64,000 nt of DNA from Streptomyces roseolus. GTDB lineage: Bacteria; Actinomycetota; Actinomycetes; Streptomycetales; Streptomycetaceae. The stretch's first letter is position 1; each line of letters begins with the position of its first letter. The notes beneath the pieces are model-generated. The model had not been told where the DNA came from. It did not search any database and was given only the letters and a program-made list of their open reading frames with translations. The stretch covers positions 62,001 to 126,000 of the forward strand of contig NZ_BMTV01000014.1 in NCBI RefSeq assembly GCF_014649855.1, given 5' to 3'. The translations under genes and the position numbers were made by a program. Of the stretch, positions 59,456 through 64,000 are shown piece by piece.

Positions 59456-59494
59456 AGTGGCACAGGTGCCACTGATCGCGGGATTCGTGCCACT
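59456..59494. promoter_or_regulatory. Palindrome plus half-site in the divergent gap
   Basis: AGTGGCAC-AG-GTGCCACT (59456-59473) is a perfect inverted repeat with a 2-base spacer, and a further half-site GTGCCACT lies at 59487-59494. The core TGGCAC-N2-GTGCCA has the same design as the operator at 4476-4489 next to the other DJ-1/AraC regulator. It lies between the metallo-hydrolase start (59421) and the regulator start (59551). Confidence 0.6.
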
Positions 59495-59550
59495 GCGGCC
59501 GGAGGGCGGCCCGGGGGAGGGGGCGGCGGACGGCGTGGCAGACTGCCCGC

Positions 59551-60507
59551 GTGTCCGCCTTCACCACCGTCGTCGCCTATGCGCCCGCCGGTGTGGGCCT
59601 GCTCGCCGTCGGGGTCGTCACGGAGGTCTTCGGCCCGCACGGCGAGGAGGTGCCGGGCTTCGACCTCGCCCTGTGCACGGACCGGCCGGGCCCGGTGCGC
59701 ACGGACGGCGGGATGCCGCTCTTCGTCCCGCACGGACTCGACCGGCCGGCCTCGGCGGATCTGGTGATCGCCCTGCCGGGGGCGGACTTCCGCACCCCGC
59801 CCGGGCCCGCCGTGCTCGCCGCCTTCCGGGACGCCCACGCGCGCGGCGCGCCGGTCGCGGCGCACTGCGTCGGCGCGTTCACGCTCGCAGCCGCCGGACT
59901 GCTGGACGGGCGCCGGGCCACCACCCACTGGCGGTTCGCGGAGCTGCTGGCCCGTCGCCACCCGGAGGTCACGGTCGACGCCACGGCCCTGTACGTGGAC
60001 GAGGGCGCGATCGCCACCGGCGCGGGCGCGGCGGCCGGCTTCGACCTCTGTCCGCACCTCCTGCGCCGGGAGCACGGGGCGGCCCTCGCCAACGCGGTCG
60101 CCCGGGACGTCGTGCTGCCCTCCCACCGTGACGGGGGGCAGGCCCAGTACCTCGCCGCGCCGGCCCCCGAGACCGGCCGGGACGAGCACCTCGCCGAGGT
60201 GCTCGCCTGGGCCCGCGCCCACCTCCACGAGCCGCTGACCGTCACGGAGCTGGCACGCCGGGCCGTCATGAGCCGGCGCACCTTCGCGCGCCGCTTCACC
60301 GCGGCCACCGGGACCACCCCGCACGCCTGGCTGCGCGAGCTGCGGCTGAGCGGCGCGGAGGAGCTCCTGGAGACGACGGACCTGTCCGTGGAGGAGATCG
60401 CCCGGCGCGTCGGCTACGGCAGCGCGGCGGTGCTCCGGGAGCAGTTCGTGCGCCGTCGGGGGGTGCCGCCCCGGACCTACCGGCGGACGTTCACGTCGAC
60501 GCCGTAG
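59551..60507 (+). CDS. GlxA-type regulator: DJ-1/PfpI domain plus AraC HTH
   Basis: 318-aa regulator with the same domain order as the one at 3496-4455. The DJ-1/PfpI domain (residues 1-175) has VVAYAPAGVGLLAVGVVTEV, VIALPGADFRTPPGPAVLAA and HCVGAFTLAAAGLLDGRRAT (Cys of the elbow). The AraC part (residues 215-310) reads LTVTELARRAVMSRRTFARR FTAATGTTPHAWLRELRLSG and IARRVGYGSAAVLREQFVRR. GTG 59551 has no RBS; CAGACT 9 bases upstream suggests a leaderless mRNA. Divergent from the broken metallo-hydrolase across a palindrome. Tail to a purine tract. Confidence 0.9.
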   Translation: MSAFTTVVAYAPAGVGLLAVGVVTEVFGPHGEEVPGFDLALCTDRPGPVRTDGGMPLFVPHGLDRPASADLVIALPGADFRTPPGPAVLAAFRDAHARGAPVAAHCVGAFTLAAAGLLDGRRATTHWRFAELLARRHPEVTVDATALYVDEGAIATGAGAAAGFDLCPHLLRREHGAALANAVARDVVLPSHRDGGQAQYLAAPAPETGRDEHLAEVLAWARAHLHEPLTVTELARRAVMSRRTFARRFTAATGTTPHAWLRELRLSGAEELLETTDLSVEEIARRVGYGSAAVLREQFVRRRGVPPRTYRRTFTSTP

Positions 60508-60587
60508 GGAGAGGGAGAGGGCGAGGGCGAGGGGGGGAGAGGGACAGGGGGAGAGAGCGAGGGGAGAGGGCGAGGAGGGAGCGGGGC
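60506..60587. repeat. Polypurine (GGGAGA)-rich tract
   Basis: The plus strand is almost only G and A (units GGGAGA, GGGCGA, GAGGG), with a few C, for about 80 bases directly after the regulator's stop codon. Low-complexity sequence of this kind may form triplex or G-quadruplex structures and can stall transcription. Confidence 0.85.
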
Positions 60588-61052
60588 GACCGGAGCCGGA
60601 TGAACCTATGCCGGGCACCGGCGCCCCCGCCTCACGTTTCCGGCCCCGCCACGTGCCTCGTGGCGACGTCCCTCCTCGTGGCGACGCCCCTCGACCACGG
60701 CCTGCCACGGACCGGCCGACTCCTCGACCGAGCAAGCCGGATGCCGCCGGGACACCCCCGGGAAAGCTGATGCGCGGGGATGTCCCGGCCGGCCATGATC
60801 ACCCGGGCCGGCTCGTCCCGGCCACGTGCGATCACTCCTCGACCACCGTCACGCGCCGGCCCGTGCATCCCGTACGAGGTCCGCGGCAAGCCGCACGGGC
60901 AGGTACGTGGACGGGCGCCGGCTTCCCGACGGCGTGAGGCGCGCGGTACTCGACGTGACGCTTCCCCGGGGCGCGCCGTGGATCGGGGCGAACGGGCGTG
61001 GAACACGTCGTCCGACGAGAACACGCCGAGCGCATCGCCCGTACGGCTCCCG
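60588..61052. other. Gap before the sialidase gene, no gene seen
   Basis: Frames crossing this 465-bp stretch are Arg/Pro-rich and match nothing. A short repeat CTCGTGGCGACG occurs twice near 60657-60685. No promoter elements were recognised. Confidence 0.45.
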
Positions 61053-61070
61053 CCCATGTGATCACATGGG
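61053..61070. promoter_or_regulatory. 18-bp perfect palindrome upstream of the sialidase
   Basis: CCCATGTGATCACATGGG is fully self-complementary and lies 44 bases before the GTG start. The symmetrical GTGATCAC core suits a dimeric repressor of the GntR type, for example an amino-sugar or sialic-acid regulator; the binding protein is not known. An ATG inside it (61066) is in frame with the sialidase but has no RBS. Confidence 0.65.
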
Positions 61071-61084
61071 GTTCCGTCCCGGCG

Positions 61085-61115
61085 GGTGTTCCTTCGTAAC
61101 GAGGTGTTCCTTCGT
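61085..61115. repeat. 13-bp direct repeat at the sialidase start
   Basis: GGTGTTCCTTCGT occurs at 61085-61097 and 61103-61115, 18 bases apart. The second copy overlaps the GTG start codon and its RBS (GAGG, 61101-61104). Confidence 0.8.
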
Positions 61116-63159
61116 GTCGTCCCTGTCCGAGCGGCGCCCACCGGGCGCGTGCTGCTCCGCACCGACCACGTGGGTGTGCGCCCTTTCCTTCGCCGTCCTG
61201 GCCGCGGTCACCCTCGCCGTCACACCTCCCTCGCACGCGGCCGCGCCGGCGTCGAGCGCCCACACGAGGTCGTCGAAGGCCCACCCGAGGGCTACGGCTT
61301 CCCTCACGACGCACGTGCTCAACACGCCGTTCAAAGCGCGGGAGAACTACTTCTGCACACGGATTCCAGCCCTCGTCACCAGCACCGACGGCGTCCTCCT
61401 CGCCTTCGCCGAGGGCCGCACCCGGATGAGCGCGACCGGCTGCCACGATGTCGGCGACACCGACATCGTGCTCAGGAGGTCCTTCGACGGCGGTGCGCAC
61501 TGGGAGGATCCGCAGGTCCTCGTCGGCGCGGGTGACGCGCTCGCGCACGGGAACCCCGCCCCCGTCGTGGACGCGGCCACCGGCCGGATCACCCTGCTGT
61601 ACTCCAGCAGCGACTGGAACCGTGACGGGGCCGAGCCGAGCCGTGTCGGCTTCGCCCGGACCGTCCGCGCGGTCCACAGCTCGGACGGCGGAGCGACCTG
61701 GTCCCCGAGCGTCGCGCTGCCGCAGGCGAAGCCGTCCGGGTGGGGCTGGGTGTCCACCGGTCCCGGTCACGGCATCCAGCTCGTCTGGGGGCCGCACCGG
61801 GGACGGCTGATCGTGCCCGGAGACCACACGGCGGGAGGCGACAGGACCGCCGGGGCCCAGTTGTACTACAGCGACGACGGCGGTCTGACGTGGGCGCTCG
61901 GCGCCACGACCTCCGGCCTGAACACGCCTACCGCCTTCCCCGCCGAGTTGACGGTCGCGGAGACCACGGACGGCGACGTGTACGTCAACGCGCGCAACTC
62001 CGAGCCCACCCGCTGCGGCACCGGCGAGCACCGGCTGGAGACCACGAGCGCCGACGGCGGCGCTTCCTTCACCGCGCCCTTCACCCCCGTGGCGAACCTG
62101 GACACCTCCCCGACGTTCGGCTCGCTGCTGCGGCTGCACGCCCGGGACCTCGACGGCAAGCCCGACCGGCTGCTCTTCTCGGGGCCCTCGCGACTGGGCT
62201 CGAACACGCTGGAGGACCGGCGCGAACTGGCCGTCCGTTCCTCCTACGACGAGGGGAAGACCTGGCGGACCGCCGGCACCCTCGTCTCGGCCGGCCGCAC
62301 CGGCTACTCCGATCTGACCCTGCTTCCGGACGGCTCGCTCGGTGTCCTGTACGAGACGGCCGGCACCGTTCCGCACGGCAGCCTCGTCTTCGCGGCCTTC
62401 ACCGAGAAGAACATGGACGAGGCCGTGACCGAGCTGCGCCGCCCCCGGACCACCGACACCCGCGTACGTCCGCCCGGTGAACCCGGCAACCACGCGCTCA
62501 TTCACGGCGGGGCGGTGCTCGGCGCCCGCCACAGAGGCAAGGCCATGGAGTTCGACGGCACGGACGACTACCTGCGACTCGTCTGCTCGCCGTCCCTGCG
62601 GGTCGAGGACCGGGACTTCACCGTCACGGCGTGGTTCCGGCACTCGGCCACCACCGGCACGCTGCCGATCGTCTGGGCGTACGGAACGCCGGGCACCGAC
62701 CCGCTGAGGAAGGGCCGGCACTTCTCGATCCGGGCGGAGCCCGGAGCGGGCGACGTCCTGCGCGCCACCGTCGGCACCGACATCGGCTCCACGGAGGTGA
62801 CGCTCCCTTCCTCGTACAACGACGGCACATGGCATCACGTGGTCCTCACCCGCGACGGCCTCACTCTCCGTCTCGCGGTCGACGGCGGCCCTCCGGCCAC
62901 CGCCACCATGCGGCGGGGAACGTCGGCCGCGGACGGCAACGTCACCCCCGCGGGCGCGTTCAACATCCACGTCGGCGCCCGGCCCGACTTCCCGGACCAG
63001 CCGGCCGGGGTCGCGCAGCTCTTCCGCGGCACGCTGGACGACGTACGGATCTTCCGGGGCGCGCTGACCGCGGACGAGGCCGCCCGCGTGAAGAACGGCT
63101 CGCTCGACGTGGCGACCGACGACGAACGCCTCCGTCTCGGCTTCTCGACCATCTGGTAG
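61114..63159 (+). CDS. Secreted exo-alpha-sialidase (GH33) with a C-terminal LamG-like module
   Basis: 681-aa exported sialidase removing terminal sialic acids from glycoconjugates. Signal peptide at residues 1-43 (VCALSFAVLAAVTLAVTPPS HA). The six-bladed propeller starts at ENYFCTRIPALVTSTDGVLL (catalytic RIP motif, Arg83) and has Asp-box repeats SFDGGAHW, SSDGGATW, SDDGGLTW, SADGGASF and SYDEGKTW, plus GYSDLTLLPDGSLGVLYET with the Tyr/Glu region. From residue 455 a concanavalin-like (LamG) fold follows: KAMEFDGTDDYLRLVCSPSL, VTAWFRHSATTGTLPIVWAY, WHHVVLTRDGLTLRLAVDGG and FRGTLDDVRIFRGALTADEA. GTG 61114 has GAGG 9 nt ahead; ATG 61066 is the alternative. Confidence 0.92.
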   Translation: MSSLSERRPPGACCSAPTTWVCALSFAVLAAVTLAVTPPSHAAAPASSAHTRSSKAHPRATASLTTHVLNTPFKARENYFCTRIPALVTSTDGVLLAFAEGRTRMSATGCHDVGDTDIVLRRSFDGGAHWEDPQVLVGAGDALAHGNPAPVVDAATGRITLLYSSSDWNRDGAEPSRVGFARTVRAVHSSDGGATWSPSVALPQAKPSGWGWVSTGPGHGIQLVWGPHRGRLIVPGDHTAGGDRTAGAQLYYSDDGGLTWALGATTSGLNTPTAFPAELTVAETTDGDVYVNARNSEPTRCGTGEHRLETTSADGGASFTAPFTPVANLDTSPTFGSLLRLHARDLDGKPDRLLFSGPSRLGSNTLEDRRELAVRSSYDEGKTWRTAGTLVSAGRTGYSDLTLLPDGSLGVLYETAGTVPHGSLVFAAFTEKNMDEAVTELRRPRTTDTRVRPPGEPGNHALIHGGAVLGARHRGKAMEFDGTDDYLRLVCSPSLRVEDRDFTVTAWFRHSATTGTLPIVWAYGTPGTDPLRKGRHFSIRAEPGAGDVLRATVGTDIGSTEVTLPSSYNDGTWHHVVLTRDGLTLRLAVDGGPPATATMRRGTSAADGNVTPAGAFNIHVGARPDFPDQPAGVAQLFRGTLDDVRIFRGALTADEAARVKNGSLDVATDDERLRLGFSTIW

Positions 63160-63357
63160 AGCCCGTCCCCCCGGTCGGACCCCGCGGGGGCCAGGGCCGC
63201 TTCTCGGCCACCAAGCGCTGGGCCGGCCCACGACGTCCCGTACGTCGTCGTGCCTCCCCACCACCACAGGCCCTCCCCACCCCCGCGGGCCCTTCCCGGC
63301 GCGGCCTCGCGGGACCCATGACGGCCCGGGACGGCCGACGCGCCTCACGGGTTCGTC

Positions 63358-64000
63358 TCAGACCGGCAGTTCCGTGCGGAAGACCGTCGCCGCGGTGCCG
63401 CTGATCGACACGTCAGGGGCACCGGACGCCGTGGTCGCGACATCGACGCGGACGTCTCCGGGGCGGCCCATGGCGGCTCCCTGCCGCCCGGTGAAGGACA
63501 GGCGGCCGTCCGGCGCGGGCACGATGCCGTGCCGGAGGAGGTACGCGCCGAGGGGGCCGTGGCCGTTGCCGGTCACGGGGTCCTCGGGGATGCCGATCGC
63601 GGGGGCGAACATCCGCGACCAGGTGAGCAGGCGGGCGTCACCGGTGGCCCGGGTGAAGACGAAGAAGCCGTGGGTGCCGAGGGCGCGGCCGAGGGACGTC
63701 AGGGCGGCGGGATCCGGCCGCAGGGCGTCCACGGCGGCGCGGTCGCGCAGTGCGAGCAGGACCTTGGCGTGGCCTGTGGAGACGACCTGGACCGGCCCGT
63801 CCTCGGCGACGTCCCCGGGCGCGGCGCCGAGCGCGCGCAGCAGCTGTCCGACCTGGGGACCGTCCAGTTCCGGTCCGAACACGGCCGTTCCCTGGTGCAT
63901 ACGGATCCGTACGCGGTCCCCGTCACGGTCGACGCGTACGCGCTGCCGCAGGCCCGTGCCCGTCTTCTGCACCAGCGTGCCGGAGGGCAGTCCGTACTCG
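63358..64000 (-). CDS. PhzF-family epimerase/isomerase-like protein, partial
   Basis: C-terminal 214 residues of a PhzF-like protein; the start lies beyond the right edge. PhzF enzymes share the diaminopimelate-epimerase fold and isomerise small hydroxy/amino acids; most bacterial homologues are of unknown function. It enters with EYGLPSGTLVQKTGTGLRQR and has PVQVVSTGHAKVLLALRDRA (family TG motif), then FVFTRATGDARLLTWSRMFA PAIGIPEDPVTGNGHGPLGA YLLRHGIV, where EDPVTGNG is the conserved C-terminal-domain signature, ending FRTELPV. No phenazine genes adjoin. On the minus strand, convergent with the sialidase gene. Confidence 0.85.
   Translation of the reverse strand, partial: EYGLPSGTLVQKTGTGLRQRVRVDRDGDRVRIRMHQGTAVFGPELDGPQVGQLLRALGAAPGDVAEDGPVQVVSTGHAKVLLALRDRAAVDALRPDPAALTSLGRALGTHGFFVFTRATGDARLLTWSRMFAPAIGIPEDPVTGNGHGPLGAYLLRHGIVPAPDGRLSFTGRQGAAMGRPGDVRVDVATTASGAPDVSISGTAATVFRTELPV

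Noticed and set aside
63358..64000. Phenazine biosynthesis locus
   Set aside because: PhzF-fold proteins are widespread; no other phz-type gene is present in the window.
1..64000. CRISPR array, rRNA genes, prophage or intact IS element
   Set aside because: No regularly spaced repeats, no rRNA-like sequence, no phage structural genes, and only fragments of transposases were found.

Overview
The window is very GC-rich, with G or C at most third codon positions, and carries typical actinomycete families (BTAD/AfsR-type regulator, DUF6479 protein, 67-aa cold-shock protein, FG-GAP secreted protein, CYP105-like P450 with its own ferredoxin, perfect CebR box). This points to Streptomyces or a close relative. 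The mix of secreted hydrolases, many regulators, IS fragments and decayed genes resembles an accessory region or chromosome arm; that placement is inference. No rRNA, tRNA or CRISPR array was seen.

Layout. 1-514: 5' part of a catalase gene (minus). 600-2507: a zone of broken genes (SUKH protein with an in-frame stop, TetR tail, HAD hydrolase remnant, AsnC/Lrp regulator without its first helix). 2.5-5.5 kb: SMP-30 lactonase, a DJ-1/PfpI-AraC regulator and a divergent quinone-oxidoreductase-like enzyme sharing a palindromic operator. 5.8-8 kb: frameshifted cyclophilin-like gene, then a MerR-type regulator behind a long structured leader, and a cold-shock gene. 8.4-12.5 kb: secreted S33 peptidase with an internal 45-bp duplication, MscS channel, DUF6479, GNAT. 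12.7-16.5 kb: minus-strand ABC exporter plus LuxR-type two-component system. 17.5-24.6 kb: a second SUKH-like protein, IS and lipoprotein remnants, a very long phosphocholine-specific phospholipase C, an F420-dependent NADP reductase-like protein and an orphan gene. 25-34.4 kb: giant BTAD regulator, then a coupled pair of secreted proteins (FG-GAP protein and subtilase).

34.4-36.4 kb is gene-poor and ends in a lower-GC stretch. It is followed by a flavohaemoglobin coupled to a PNPOx-like protein. 39-47.5 kb holds a plus-strand set: TetR regulator, Fe(II)/2-oxoglutarate dioxygenase, MFS transporter, aldehyde dehydrogenase, acyl-CoA ligase, then P450 and 3Fe-4S ferredoxin. It reads as a catabolic route (uptake, oxidative cleavage to an aldehyde, oxidation to an acid, CoA activation) for an unidentified substrate. 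48-53.6 kb: secreted repeat protein, nucleoside hydrolase, two fragments, and a GH5 mannanase whose promoter overlaps a perfect CebR box. 54.2-58.4 kb: a probable four-gene operon of a CseB/CseC-like two-component system, a D,D-carboxypeptidase and a VanJ-like membrane phosphatase, which looks like a self-contained cell-envelope-stress module. 58.6-60.5 kb: a metallo-hydrolase gene broken by an IS630 remnant, divergent from a second DJ-1/PfpI-AraC regulator with the same kind of operator as the first. The end holds a secreted sialidase behind an 18-bp palindrome and a PhzF-family gene cut by the window edge.

The most promising systems for follow-up are the dioxygenase/dehydrogenase/ligase operon, the envelope-stress operon, and the shared TGGCAY-N2-RTGCCA operators of the two DJ-1/AraC regulators.
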